From Candidatus Gastranaerophilales bacterium (GTDB lineage Bacteria; Cyanobacteriota; Vampirovibrionia; Gastranaerophilales; Gastranaerophilaceae): 64,000 nt of DNA. The notes under the pieces were generated by a model. That model did not search any database. It was not told the DNA's origin and worked only from the letters and a program-made list of their open reading frames with translations. Numbering within the stretch: the first letter of the stretch is position 1; each line of letters opens with the position of its first letter. Shown here piece by piece: positions 7,488-17,017 of this stretch. The translations under genes and the position numbers were made by a program. Location of the stretch: the NCBI GenBank assembly GCA_947625305.1, contig CANQNW010000001.1, positions 1 to 64,000 of the forward strand. The letters run 5' to 3'.

Positions 7488-7782
7488 CTTTGTTATCCGT
7501 TTCAGCCTTTTCTCCCGTCTTTATTTCAAGTTCTTTCCCGTCAATTTTGACACTCCCCATAACATTTACATTGTGAGTTAAACTGTCTTTTTCGTTATAA
7601 AGCCCGCAGAGTTTACCTTTTAACTCCTCCGCCTTAAGAAAAATAGAGATATCGGGATTAATTTCATCATCTTTTCCTTTTCTGTTCAGAGCCATTTTTT
7701 GAACAGCTTCTAAATTCTCAAACGATTCGTTTTTAGAATAATTTAACTCGTTTTTCTTAGTACGTTTTTTCTTTTCAGCCAT
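7471..7782 (-). CDS. Small phage protein upstream of terminase, possible small terminase subunit
   Basis: This is a 103 aa, highly charged protein with a lysine-rich N-terminus (MAEKKKRTKKNE), a central helical part, and an acidic tail. Its position immediately before and overlapping TerL by 17 bp, and its size, suggest a small terminase subunit or packaging accessory. No helix-turn-helix is obvious by eye, so the call rests mostly on context. A conserved-looking segment NPDISIFLKAEELKGKLCG may be the oligomerisation part. Confidence 0.45.
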   Translation of the reverse strand: MAEKKKRTKKNELNYSKNESFENLEAVQKMALNRKGKDDEINPDISIFLKAEELKGKLCGLYNEKDSLTHNVNVMGSVKIDGKELEIKTGEKAETDNKDDRIT

Positions 7783-7785
7783 AAT

Positions 7786-8154
7786 TTAACCGTTAATAAC
7801 CTTTACTAATTTCTTTTGTCCGTTGAAATCGACCGCATATTGACAGATTTTTCCCGATTTATACTCTCTGTTAACTCCGAAAACAAACCCCGCTCTTTCT
7901 TTTGTTCCATATTGGACTTTAACTTCATCCCATTTTCCCGATGCTATCTTTTTAAGAAAGACCGAGGTGTGCTTTCGTTTGGGTCTATACAGTTCATATT
8001 TTTGTTTTTTAATATTAAACTGCCGAAGTTCGGCAACTAAAGCCCCGCATTTAGGGCAAATCAATACCTCCAGTTTTCTTTCCCGATATTTTAAAGTATC
8101 GGGCAGGATAACCGTCCTAAACGGGGTATGAAAACCCCCGCAGCAAAAAATCAT
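7786..8154 (-). CDS. Phage zinc-ribbon protein of unknown function
   Basis: This is a 122 aa protein from the ATG at 8154 (MIFCCGGFHTPFRT). A GTG 33 bp upstream is the alternative start, but neither has a good ribosome site. Cysteines in FCCGGFH and CPKCGALVAEL suggest a zinc ribbon, followed by a basic region (YRPKRKHTSVFLKK). It lies 3 bp upstream of the small terminase candidate in the same orientation, so it is the first visible gene of this phage transcript. Small zinc-binding proteins are common next to terminase genes, but no specific role is known here. Confidence 0.5.
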   Translation of the reverse strand: MIFCCGGFHTPFRTVILPDTLKYRERKLEVLICPKCGALVAELRQFNIKKQKYELYRPKRKHTSVFLKKIASGKWDEVKVQYGTKERAGFVFGVNREYKSGKICQYAVDFNGQKKLVKVING

Positions 8155-8448
8155 ACACAAAACCCCCGACTTAACGAATCCAGTCACCTTTTCGATTTAA
8201 GAGTTACACTAACATTTTTTTGCCACTATATTATGCAAAAAATTGTTATCCCATCTCATCGGATTTTGTTTCCTTCGTTTTTTTGTCTAACCATTCTCTA
8301 TCTTAACGAAGCAGGCTTTTTTATTCTTTTTCAAATCCGCCTTAATAAATCCGCTACTCAAGTCTTAATTCAAATCTTAATTTTATATTAACACATTTTC
8401 TTTCAATGCGATATATCTTCTAGAATTATATTTACATTTTGTTACATT

Positions 8449-8919
8449 TTACCTGTGGTAGGGTTCATTTGCATTTATCTTAAAAGCACGATATATCTGC
8501 TCTATAAGGATACTTCTTATCATTTGGTGGGTAAATGTCATTTTTGAAAAACTGAGTTTTAATGAGGCGATATCGGATATTTTTTGATGAAATCCGTTTG
8601 CTCCACCGATTATAAAAATAAGGTCGCTTATGCCTGAATTTGATATTTCTTTAATTTTTAACGCAAATTCTTCAGATGATAGCATTTTACCTTTTATTTC
8701 AAGAGTTACAATAAATGCGCCGTTTTTTATGTGCTGAAGAATTCTTTCGGCTTCAAGATGTTTATATTTTTCAATTAGAGATTCATCTAATATAGGTTCC
8801 GCCGATACTTCAACAACAGAAAATCCGCAAAAAGGCGAAAGTCTTTTTTCATATTCTTTTATAAGTTCTTTATTATAAGCTTCTTTAATTTTTCCGACGG
8901 CAATAATTTTTATGTTCAT
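8449..8919 (-). CDS. rlmH: 23S rRNA pseudouridine1915 N3-methyltransferase RlmH
   Basis: This 156 aa SPOUT-class methyltransferase modifies pseudouridine 1915 of 23S rRNA in helix 69. Full family length is present: N-terminal MNIKIIAVGKIKEAYNKEL, the SAM-binding knot region with LIFIIGGANGFH, and the diagnostic C-terminus LIEQIYRAFKINANEPYHR. The gene is complete despite the phage block starting right after its stop codon. The 3' end of rlmH is a known integration target (orfX in staphylococci), so the location is noteworthy. Confidence 0.95.
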   Translation of the reverse strand: MNIKIIAVGKIKEAYNKELIKEYEKRLSPFCGFSVVEVSAEPILDESLIEKYKHLEAERILQHIKNGAFIVTLEIKGKMLSSEEFALKIKEISNSGISDLIFIIGGANGFHQKISDIASLKLSFSKMTFTHQMIRSILIEQIYRAFKINANEPYHR

Positions 8920-9044
8920 AGGGTTATTATATAAATTTAGTTTAGTAAAGTAAAATGTTGTTTACGATTTATTTAAAAATAAAAAGATTTAAGTTAAAAT
9001 CAACATGTCAAATAAAGGGAAAAAGAAAAGAGTCGGAGAAGAGA

Positions 9045-10418
9045 ATGTATAATGTAGCAATAGTCGGCGGAGGTCCTGCGGGGATATTTGCAGCGCTTGA
9101 AATAATGAAACTTAAGCCCGAATGGAAAGTCGTTTTAATTGAAAAAGGTGATCAAATAGAAAAAAGAAAATGCCTTTTACGGGAGGGCTATGAAAAATGC
9201 CCTACTTGTAAAAAGTGCGGACTACTTTGCGGATGGGGCGGAGCAGGTGCGTTTTCCGATGGGAAATTAACACTTACCCCCGATGTAGGCGGACATCTTA
9301 CAGACTATATGCCGAGAAAAAATGTAGAAGACCTTATTAAATATACTGATGACATTTATCTTAAATTTGGTGCAACCGATGAGGTATTCGGAACAAATAA
9401 AGAAGCATTTGCGGATATTGAAAGAGCCGCGACATTAGCGGAATTAAAACTTGTACATTCTCCAGTAAGGCATTTAGGTACAGAAAGAAGCTTAAATGTA
9501 CTTAAGAATATGCAGGATTTTCTTGAAAAAAGAATTACAATTTTATATGACACAATCGCAGAACAGTTAATTGTTGAGAACGGGCAGGTTAAAGGATTTA
9601 TCACAAAAGATAACCAGAAAATCGAAGCGGAGCATATAATAATAGCCCCGGGCCGTGAAGGCGCTGATTGGCTTACGCATGAATTCGCAAAAAATAAAAT
9701 AGGAATGGTAAATAATGCTGTGGATGTCGGGGTAAGAGTTGAACTTCCAGCTCCGGTATTTGAGCCTATTACCGAGAAACTGTATGAATCGAAATTAATA
9801 TATCATTCGCCGACCTTTGGTGATGAAGTAAGAACATTTTGTATGAACCCGTACGGCGAAGTTGTAACAGAAAATTATTCAGGTATATCAACCGTAAACG
9901 GACACAGTTACGCAAATTATAAAACGGCAAATACAAACTTTGCCCTGCTTGTATCAGAAAAATTTACGGAGCCGTTTAAAGAGCCTATAGCATACGGGCA
10001 ACACGTAGCAAGGCTTGCGAATATGCTGGCGGGCGGTGTACTTGTTCAAAGGTTTGGCGACTTATTAGACGGAAGAAGATCAACTCCTGACAGAATAAAG
10101 AGCAGTATAATTACACCGACTTTAGGATGTGCAACCCCCGGAGATTTAAGCTTAGTCTTACCCTACAGACAAATGACTGCAATAATTGAAATGTTATACG
10201 CATTAGATAAAATTGCCCCCGGAACCGCATCAAGATATACTTTATTATACGGGATAGAAGTTAAATTCTATTCGGGCAGAGTTAAACTTACAAACGACCT
10301 TGAAACTGAAGGTGTTAAAAACTTATACGCAATAGGCGACGGCGCTGGTGTTACAAGAGGATTAATTCAAGCCTCCGCTTCAGGTATCCACGCAGCAAGA
10401 GTTATTTGTTCTAAATAA
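9045..10418 (+). CDS. FAD-dependent dehydrogenase (COG2509 type)
   Basis: This is a 457 aa flavoprotein. I chose the ATG at 9045 because GGAG lies 6 nt upstream and the Rossmann motif starts at once (MYNVAIVGGGPAGIFAA). The frame is open further upstream (to 8955), but that stretch is low-complexity. A cysteine-rich segment (CPTCKKCGLLCGWGGAGAFSD) follows, and the C-terminal FAD motif NLYAIGDGAGVTRGLIQAS is present. The family is widespread in anaerobes but its substrate is not established. It lies 12 bp upstream of gcvT in the same direction, which may hint at a link with one-carbon or glycine metabolism. Confidence 0.85.
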   Translation: MYNVAIVGGGPAGIFAALEIMKLKPEWKVVLIEKGDQIEKRKCLLREGYEKCPTCKKCGLLCGWGGAGAFSDGKLTLTPDVGGHLTDYMPRKNVEDLIKYTDDIYLKFGATDEVFGTNKEAFADIERAATLAELKLVHSPVRHLGTERSLNVLKNMQDFLEKRITILYDTIAEQLIVENGQVKGFITKDNQKIEAEHIIIAPGREGADWLTHEFAKNKIGMVNNAVDVGVRVELPAPVFEPITEKLYESKLIYHSPTFGDEVRTFCMNPYGEVVTENYSGISTVNGHSYANYKTANTNFALLVSEKFTEPFKEPIAYGQHVARLANMLAGGVLVQRFGDLLDGRRSTPDRIKSSIITPTLGCATPGDLSLVLPYRQMTAIIEMLYALDKIAPGTASRYTLLYGIEVKFYSGRVKLTNDLETEGVKNLYAIGDGAGVTRGLIQASASGIHAARVICSK

Positions 10419-10430
10419 AAAGGAAATACA

Positions 10431-11531
10431 ATGGCTAAAACATTTTTATATAATAATCATATTAAACTGGGCGCAAAAATGGTGGATTTTGCAGGTTGGG
10501 AAATGCCTGTACAATACACAAGCATTATTGAAGAACATAACAATGTAAGAAATAATGCGGGATTATTTGATGTTTCGCATATGGGTGAAATTTTTATAAC
10601 GGGGAAAGATTCCCTTAATTTTCTTCAAACTCTTGTTCCTCAGGATGTTGCAAAATTAATTGATAAAAAGGCGCTATACTGCCAGTTTACAAATGAAAAA
10701 GGCGGAATAGTCGATGACCTTTTAATTTATAAATTAAAAGAAAATTATTACCTGTTAATTGTAAATGCCTCAAGGCTTGAGGCAGACTACAGCTGGCTTA
10801 TTAAAAACAAATCAAATTATGATGCAACAATTGACAATAAATCCGATATTTATTCAATGGTTGCACTTCAAGGACCTAAAGCATCGGATATTCTAAATGA
10901 AATCGGAATAAAAAAAGAAAATCAACCAAAAACCTTTCATATAGATGAATATAAACTATTAAACGAAGATGTATTTATCTCCCGCACGGGGTATACAGGG
11001 GAAGACGGATTTGAAATTATTATAAGGAATGAAAAAGTATCCGAATTATGGAAGCTTATTTTAGAAAAAGGCAAGCCATACGGAATTATGCCCATAGGGC
11101 TTGGCGCAAGAGATACATTAAGACTTGAAGCCGCAATGAGTTTATACGGTAACGAATTAAACGAAAATACAACACCCGTTGAAGCAGGGCTTACTTGGAC
11201 TATCGATAAAGATAAAAAACAGGATTATATAGGGAAAAATATAATTAAAAATCAACTGCAATCAGGCACAGACAAGAAATTAATAGCTTTTAAAATGACT
11301 GATAAAGCAATAGCAAGACATGAATATCCTATATATTCTGATAATAAAGAAATAGGTTATGTAACAAGCGGATGTATCGCTCCCACGATAGGAAAAAACA
11401 TAGGATTAGGTTATATAAATAATAAAAATCTTAAAATTAATGATACAATTCAAATAATGATAAGAAATAAATTTTATAATGCTCAAATAACCGATAAAAA
11501 TTTCATACAAAAACATAATAAAGGCAACTAA
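10431..11531 (+). CDS. gcvT: Glycine cleavage system T protein (aminomethyltransferase)
   Basis: This 366 aa protein transfers the methylene group from aminomethyl-lipoyl-H protein to tetrahydrofolate, releasing ammonia. The N-terminus HIKLGAKMVDFAGWEMPVQY and GLFDVSHMGEI are classic GcvT motifs; ARDTLRLEAAMSLYG and the C-terminal SGCIAPTIGKNIGLGY complete the fold. A ribosome site (AAAGGAAA) is present. It is the first gene of the gcvT-gcvH-gcvPA run. Confidence 0.95.
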   Translation: MAKTFLYNNHIKLGAKMVDFAGWEMPVQYTSIIEEHNNVRNNAGLFDVSHMGEIFITGKDSLNFLQTLVPQDVAKLIDKKALYCQFTNEKGGIVDDLLIYKLKENYYLLIVNASRLEADYSWLIKNKSNYDATIDNKSDIYSMVALQGPKASDILNEIGIKKENQPKTFHIDEYKLLNEDVFISRTGYTGEDGFEIIIRNEKVSELWKLILEKGKPYGIMPIGLGARDTLRLEAAMSLYGNELNENTTPVEAGLTWTIDKDKKQDYIGKNIIKNQLQSGTDKKLIAFKMTDKAIARHEYPIYSDNKEIGYVTSGCIAPTIGKNIGLGYINNKNLKINDTIQIMIRNKFYNAQITDKNFIQKHNKGN

Positions 11532-11544
11532 AAAGGAGAAATAA

Positions 11545-11925
11545 ATGACCGTAAAAGATAATATTTTATGCAGTAAATCACATGAATATGTATACACGGA
11601 AGGCGAATATTGCTTTATAGGGTTAACCGATTATGCAATAGAACAGCTTGGTGATATTGTGTTTGTTGAACTTCCCGAAACAGGCTCAGCATACAGAAAA
11701 GGTGAAATATTCGGAACAATAGAATCCGTTAAAGCTGCATCCGAAATTTACATGCCCGTCAGCGGAGAAATAATAGAAATCAACGAACAATTAATTGAAC
11801 ATCCGGAATTATTAAACGAAAAAGAATTTGATGAAATGTGGCTTATAAAAATTAAAGCGGATGCATATGAAGAAGACAGTGCAGATCTGTTAAATTACGA
11901 TACATATAAAGAAGAAGTAGAATAG
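11545..11925 (+). CDS. gcvH: Glycine cleavage system H protein
   Basis: This is a 126 aa lipoyl carrier protein that shuttles the aminomethyl group between the P, T and L proteins. The lipoylated lysine is K63 in IESVKAASEIYMP, within the usual ETGS...GTIESVK hairpin, and the length matches the family. AAAGGAG lies before the ATG, and the gene sits 13 bp after gcvT and 1 bp before gcvPA, so the three genes are co-transcribed and probably translationally coupled. Confidence 0.95.
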   Translation: MTVKDNILCSKSHEYVYTEGEYCFIGLTDYAIEQLGDIVFVELPETGSAYRKGEIFGTIESVKAASEIYMPVSGEIIEINEQLIEHPELLNEKEFDEMWLIKIKADAYEEDSADLLNYDTYKEEVE

Positions 11926-11926
11926 A

Positions 11927-13228
11927 ATGAAGAATTTTCAAGCAAACCCCGATAATATAAATGAAGAAATGCTAAAATCCATAGGCGCATTGAATTATGA
12001 CGATTTATATTCAATGGTTGATAAAAAAGCAGTAATGGGTAAATTAAATCTGCCTGATGCCTTAAGCGAATTAGAAACTCAAAAGCGGATAAAGGGGATA
12101 TCAAAAGAAAATAAAACCGAATATGCTTGTTTTATCGGTGCAGGAGCTTATAAAAGGTTTATTCCCGCAGGTGTTTCGCAGATTTCATCAAGGTTTGAAT
12201 TTAATACGGCATATACTCCGTATCAGCCTGAAATCTCGCAGGGTACTTTGCAGGTAATATATGAATTTCAATCCATGATATGCGATTTAACGGGGATGGA
12301 AGTATGCAATGCCTCTGTATATGATGCAGGGAATGCCTGCGCTGAATCCATGCTGATGGCATCAAGGATAAGCGGGAAAAATAAAATTCTTGTAAGTAAA
12401 TGTATTAATCCTGAATATCTGGAAGTAATCAAGACATATGCAAATGCGTCTGATATTGATATAGAATATATTAACTCTAAAGAAGGATTTAAGACCGATT
12501 TAACGGGAATAAACGAAAAAATTGCAAATAACGAATATGCGGGTTTAATAATTCAAAACCTCAACTATTACGGAACTATTGAAGATATTGACCTTATAAA
12601 AGAGATTAAAAAGCCTGATAAGTTTGTAATAATAACCTGTGTTGATATAATGAATCAGGCAATTTTAAAAAAGCCTGTTGATTATAATACAGATATAGTA
12701 ACAGGAGATGTACAGCAATTCGGCAATCCCGTTGCATTTGGCGGGCCTTATGCAGGATTTATCGCAACATTGGATAAATATAAAAGACAACTTCCGGGCA
12801 GAATTGTAGGCAGAACTCTTGATGCTGAAGGCAAACAGGCATTTACACTAACTCTTCAAGCCCGTGAACAGCATATAAGAAGAGAAAAAGCAACAAGTAA
12901 TATCTGTTCAAACCAAGGACTTGCAGTCTTAAACTCTGTTGTTTATCTTTCTTTAATCGGAAAGAAAGGACTTAACGAGGCTGTTTATTTAAGCGCAAAA
13001 AATGCTAAAACTCTGACAGAAGGGCTTAAAACAAAAGGATATAAAATATTAAACTCCGATTACATTAATGAATTTGTTTTAGAGGTTAAGAATGCTGATG
13101 AATTCATTAAAAAAATGAAAGAAAAAAATATTCTGGCAGGAGTTAAACTAAATAACAATCAAATACTTGTTTGTACTACAGAAGTTAATTCACAAGAAGA
13201 AATAAAAAACTATATTAACTTTGCATAA
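11927..13228 (+). CDS. gcvPA: Glycine dehydrogenase (decarboxylating) subunit 1
   Basis: This 433 aa protein is the N-terminal half of the split P protein, which forms the PLP-dependent glycine decarboxylase together with GcvPB. Typical motifs are CFIGAGAYKRFIPAGV, FNTAYTPYQPEISQGTLQ, MEVCNASVYDAG and the C-terminal REQHIRREKATSNICSNQ. The PLP lysine is on subunit 2, which is not downstream here: the next gene is a glycosyltransferase. GcvPB and the L protein must be encoded elsewhere if the pathway works. Confidence 0.93.
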   Translation: MKNFQANPDNINEEMLKSIGALNYDDLYSMVDKKAVMGKLNLPDALSELETQKRIKGISKENKTEYACFIGAGAYKRFIPAGVSQISSRFEFNTAYTPYQPEISQGTLQVIYEFQSMICDLTGMEVCNASVYDAGNACAESMLMASRISGKNKILVSKCINPEYLEVIKTYANASDIDIEYINSKEGFKTDLTGINEKIANNEYAGLIIQNLNYYGTIEDIDLIKEIKKPDKFVIITCVDIMNQAILKKPVDYNTDIVTGDVQQFGNPVAFGGPYAGFIATLDKYKRQLPGRIVGRTLDAEGKQAFTLTLQAREQHIRREKATSNICSNQGLAVLNSVVYLSLIGKKGLNEAVYLSAKNAKTLTEGLKTKGYKILNSDYINEFVLEVKNADEFIKKMKEKNILAGVKLNNNQILVCTTEVNSQEEIKNYINFA

Positions 13229-13243
13229 CAAAAGGTAAAAGAA

Positions 13244-14968
13244 ATGAACTATATAAAAAAATACTCAATAATAATATATCTTGTATTTTTTCTTATTCTT
13301 TGTTTTTTAATGTATTTCATAAATATGGGCGGATATACCTTTATAGATACTGATGAAACTAAATATGCATCAATAGCAAAAGATATGCTTAACCGCAATG
13401 ACTGGATAAATACATACCTAAACGGACAAAAATGGCTTGAAACTCCTCCTTTAATATTTTGGCTTATTAATTTTTCCTGTTTAATATTCGGAAAAATTTC
13501 ATTAGAAGCAGTCAGAATGCCCATATCAATTACCGCATTATTAGGAGTTATTTGTTTATTTTTAGCCGTTCGGTCAATACTTACAAAAAAATATGCATTT
13601 ATTATTTCACTTATATTTGCAACAAATTTAGGAATAATAATATTTTCAAGACTTGCAACAAATGATTTACTCTATAGTGTATCGACAATGCTTGCAATAC
13701 TTTCTTCTTGTTTAATTTTATTTAATAAAAAGGAAAAAATAAAAAATATATATTGGTGTTTAGTATATTTCTTCTGCGGGTTTGCGATATTAACGGCAGG
13801 GTTATTCGGGTTTTTAGTTCCTTTTTTTGCAATATTAATAATATATATTTTCTCGGGGAATTTAAAAGAACTTTTTAAAATTAAAAATATTCTTTCGGGA
13901 ATAGTAATACTTTCAATTATGATATTACCTTGGCATGTATTAATGATACACAAATATGGTCTGCATTTTATAAAAGAAATTATTGCCAATTATAATGTAA
14001 TAAAATATCTTTCAATTAAAAATATACTTAACACAATATCCATATTCTTAATAGGATTTCTTCCGTGGTCATTTTCATTTTTGTGGATAATAGGGAGCAG
14101 AATAAAACATATAACAAACACAATATTTTCATATTTTAAAGAAAACTCGCAGGATAAATTAAACGAAAAATGGAAGAAATTAAACAGGACAGAAAAATTC
14201 ATATCCGTTAATACAATAATATTTTTTACGGGGTTAATCTTTGCATTAATATATGGAGCGAAATTCACATATTTAATATTATTTTTAATGTATCCGTCAT
14301 CTTGTATTGCGGGAATATATTGGTATGATTATCTTATAAGAAAAAGACATGACAAAAGCATATTTTTTGCAACACTTATACCAAATTTAATATTAATAAT
14401 ATGCTCATTAACAGGATTATTCGGGCATAACTATTTAAATAAATTAATAACGCAAGATTTAGAAAGTTTAATGATACCGTTAATAATAGTATTTTTTGCA
14501 ATACCTGTATTCGGAATATTTGCGGTTATTTTAAAAGGACGAAAACCGGCATTTATATCAAATATAATATTAATGCTGTCTTTATCGTTTATAATAGCCC
14601 CCGGATTTTTTAATTTTATGATAATAAGCGGAGGAGAAAACGATTTAATAGGATTTGCGACTCTTGCAAATCGTGACAAAGTGCAGCTTGCAGGATTTAT
14701 GCCTTCAAAAAAATACAGTATGACATATTATTATGATAATATTGTGGAATTTCACGAAAACAATGATACAAGCTGGTTAAAACAATATTTAAACAATAAT
14801 CCTACAGCATATGTAATAACTGAAATAAAAGACTTATGGGAAATAGAAAAGCACCAAATACCATATATGCTGTTAGATTCAGGAAAAAGATACTGTTTAA
14901 TACAGCATATGCCTTATGATATAGTAAAACAGCAAGAAAAAGAGATACCTGAAGTAATAGTATACTAA
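13244..14968 (+). CDS. ArnT/GT39-like membrane glycosyltransferase
   Basis: This is a 574 aa polytopic membrane protein. The N-terminal DTDETKYASIAKDMLNRNDW and WLETPPLIFWLIN are the catalytic-loop signatures of ArnT/PMT-family enzymes, which transfer a sugar from a polyprenyl-phosphate donor on the periplasmic face. About ten hydrophobic segments follow, then a soluble C-terminal part (about 480-574). The acceptor is unknown; lipid A or protein glycosylation are both possible. It is 15 bp after gcvPA and may simply be read through from it. Confidence 0.8.
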   Translation: MNYIKKYSIIIYLVFFLILCFLMYFINMGGYTFIDTDETKYASIAKDMLNRNDWINTYLNGQKWLETPPLIFWLINFSCLIFGKISLEAVRMPISITALLGVICLFLAVRSILTKKYAFIISLIFATNLGIIIFSRLATNDLLYSVSTMLAILSSCLILFNKKEKIKNIYWCLVYFFCGFAILTAGLFGFLVPFFAILIIYIFSGNLKELFKIKNILSGIVILSIMILPWHVLMIHKYGLHFIKEIIANYNVIKYLSIKNILNTISIFLIGFLPWSFSFLWIIGSRIKHITNTIFSYFKENSQDKLNEKWKKLNRTEKFISVNTIIFFTGLIFALIYGAKFTYLILFLMYPSSCIAGIYWYDYLIRKRHDKSIFFATLIPNLILIICSLTGLFGHNYLNKLITQDLESLMIPLIIVFFAIPVFGIFAVILKGRKPAFISNIILMLSLSFIIAPGFFNFMIISGGENDLIGFATLANRDKVQLAGFMPSKKYSMTYYYDNIVEFHENNDTSWLKQYLNNNPTAYVITEIKDLWEIEKHQIPYMLLDSGKRYCLIQHMPYDIVKQQEKEIPEVIVY

Positions 14969-14986
14969 ATGTGATAAAATAAAATT

Positions 14987-15196
14987 ATGTTAAAGAAAAT
15001 ATTAATAAAGATAATAAATATATATCAGCAGATATCAAAACTTACACCGCCCGTATGCAGGTTTTATCCTACGTGTTCAGAGTATATGAAGCAGGCAGTA
15101 ATAAAATACGGAATAATAAAAGGCGGATACCTTGGAATAAAAAGGATATTAAAGTGTCATCCTTTTCATCCGGGCGGTTATGATCCTGTTCCTTAA
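14987..15196 (+). CDS. yidD: Membrane protein insertion efficiency factor YidD
   Basis: This 69 aa protein has the family signature [18 protein letters not shown], then [20 protein letters not shown] and YDPVP. The three conserved cysteines and the amphipathic N-terminal helix are present. YidD is associated with YidC-mediated insertion at the inner membrane. In many genomes it sits between rnpA and yidC; here it is detached, downstream of the ArnT-like gene. Confidence 0.95.
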   Translation: MLKKILIKIINIYQQISKLTPPVCRFYPTCSEYMKQAVIKYGIIKGGYLGIKRILKCHPFHPGGYDPVP

Positions 15197-15244
15197 AAGG
15201 ATTAAATATGATATAATTCAAAACAAAGAACAGGAATAATATAA

Positions 15245-16870
15245 ATGCGTCGTAAAAAAGATCAAAGTATTTCTCTAAAATTTTTAATATTTATTTCATT
15301 ATCATTAATAGGCATTATAATATACTGCACCTATCCCAATACTTTAGAAAAAATTAAAAAAAATATCACATATGAAGAATTTTTAGAGAACAGACCTAAA
15401 AATTATTCTCAAATAAAAACAAGCCAAATTCAACCTATAATAAAAACAAATCAATCACCAAAAGAAATTCCTGAAATAAATTATAATAACGGTACAATAA
15501 AATACGAAAAAACATCAACAAATTATAAAAGCGATAATAATTTTAAAAGACTGCTTGATGAATTAAAAAGATACCCTTCAAGAAGTATTTCATCTGCAGA
15601 AATTATAACAAAAAATTTATTAATTTATTTAGGATATAACGGTTATGAAATCAAAATACAGCCTATAAGCATTACAAACAACGGATTAAAGCCGATAGGT
15701 ACAAGTATTGCCGCATCATTCGATATAAAGACAGGAACTCTTAAATTAAATAAAGATTTAATTTCTAAATTAGAGACAGAGGAAATAACAGCAATTATAG
15801 CGCACGAACTTGATCATTTTGATAAGATTGCGAAAATATGTAAATCAATGGGCGCTGAAAACTTTTTTAATTTTACTCAAGAAAATAATCTTGAAATTAT
15901 AAATAAAGACTTTTGGATAAATGCAAGCAAAAAGGCGAATTTAAACGATTTTAATACTTCATTATACAAAAGTGCATTAAAAAGATTTATATTGCCAAGT
16001 AAATTAGAAATACCAAGTATATATGCCGATTTATATTCTTTGTCGGAATTAATAAGAAATCCTTTGGAAATAAGTGCATATGAAATATCAGACTACATAT
16101 TAAGTTACTATAACATTCAAGGTAAAGAAAGTTTGACAAAAAAGCTTGCAAATCAATTTAATAAAGTTGACTGGGGAATATACAATATAACATCAAAAGA
16201 TAATAATTTGATTAGAGAACGGCTTGCTATTTTTGACTATTTATTAATGCAGGCAATAATAGAAAATAACACAAAATATATTAATTCGGTAAATCAATGT
16301 ACAAGTACAAACGGAGATTTAACACCCTTCTGGCGGGAATTCATAAATGATAACAAAGAATTTTTTGACAGAAATACTCAAGCATCAGCTGAATCTTATA
16401 ATTATATAATAGAACTTCTAAAAAAAGTTGAACTTCTTACAAATAATAAAATATCTGCATATAATAAAGCAGAGGCAATTAAATTTTATGTTTATACATT
16501 AATTGCCAATACAAAATATAAAAATTCAATTACATATATAAAAAATTCAATTGAAGATTATCTAATATACACAAGTAAACATAATATAGATAAACCAAAA
16601 GATATTTTAAACATGTACCTGATTTTAATATGCTTGGAAAATAACATAAACAGTTACGAAAATAAGGATATATCTCTTTATTATTTAAAGCTTCCGCCTA
16701 TATTGGAAAAGCTGAATAATTCAAATAAAAAGAGTCAAAAATATAATTTTATATATAAAAATCCTGAATTTACAGCAGAATATGCCCGGCAAAAAGAAGA
16801 AAATCCCAACATAACAGAACAGAGATTATTAACGGAAATGCTTGAAAAAACAGCATCAGAAATAAAATAA
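15245..16870 (+). CDS. Membrane-anchored HExxH metallopeptidase-like protein
   Basis: This is a 541 aa protein with one N-terminal transmembrane segment (about residues 10-29) and a mostly helical remainder. A zinc-protease motif AIIAHELDHFDKIAK (H187, E188, H191) follows a strand that reads GTLKLNKDLISKLETEE, much like the catalytic entry of M48-type gluzincins. The downstream glutamate ligand is not obvious, so activity is uncertain. The long C-terminal part looks like helical repeats. The ribosome site is AGGAATAATATAA before the ATG. No specific family name is justified. Confidence 0.55.
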   Translation: MRRKKDQSISLKFLIFISLSLIGIIIYCTYPNTLEKIKKNITYEEFLENRPKNYSQIKTSQIQPIIKTNQSPKEIPEINYNNGTIKYEKTSTNYKSDNNFKRLLDELKRYPSRSISSAEIITKNLLIYLGYNGYEIKIQPISITNNGLKPIGTSIAASFDIKTGTLKLNKDLISKLETEEITAIIAHELDHFDKIAKICKSMGAENFFNFTQENNLEIINKDFWINASKKANLNDFNTSLYKSALKRFILPSKLEIPSIYADLYSLSELIRNPLEISAYEISDYILSYYNIQGKESLTKKLANQFNKVDWGIYNITSKDNNLIRERLAIFDYLLMQAIIENNTKYINSVNQCTSTNGDLTPFWREFINDNKEFFDRNTQASAESYNYIIELLKKVELLTNNKISAYNKAEAIKFYVYTLIANTKYKNSITYIKNSIEDYLIYTSKHNIDKPKDILNMYLILICLENNINSYENKDISLYYLKLPPILEKLNNSNKKSQKYNFIYKNPEFTAEYARQKEENPNITEQRLLTEMLEKTASEIK

Positions 16871-16974
16871 ACAAAATATTTTATTTTGTTCTGTTCATTT
16901 ATTTTAAATTCTTAAAAAAATTAGAAAAAAGAAATTCTTAATTTAGTATTGTTTAAATTTTGGACAATAAAAAA

Positions 16975-16998
16975 GCCCCTTATTCGGGGGCTTTTTTT
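16975..16998 (+). terminator. Rho-independent terminator
   Basis: GCCCC, loop TTATTC, GGGGGC then a run of seven T. The preceding A-run makes it likely to work in both directions, serving the + strand metallopeptidase gene and the - strand autotransporter remnant. Confidence 0.9.
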
Positions 16999-17017
16999 GT
17001 AACATTATAGGATTTTA

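Larger units (their letters stand above)
1..8187. mobile_element. Phage-like block: terminase plus modular effector array
   Basis: This block holds a terminase large subunit, a small gene overlapping its start, a zinc-ribbon protein, a GH24 lysozyme, and repeated effector and small-exported-protein genes. It continues past the left edge. Portal, capsid and tail genes are not in view, so it may be an intact prophage, a remnant or a satellite. The right boundary lies between the 5' end of the zinc-ribbon gene and the 3' end of rlmH at 8449. The 8188-8448 gap shows no convincing gene. The terminase-side genes read leftwards. The array alternates strands, which is unusual for a phage late operon. 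Confidence 0.7.

Noticed and set aside
8128..8391. 87 aa + strand open frame over the phage/rlmH gap
   Set aside because: No ribosome site, overlaps the zinc-ribbon gene antisense, and its composition looks non-coding.
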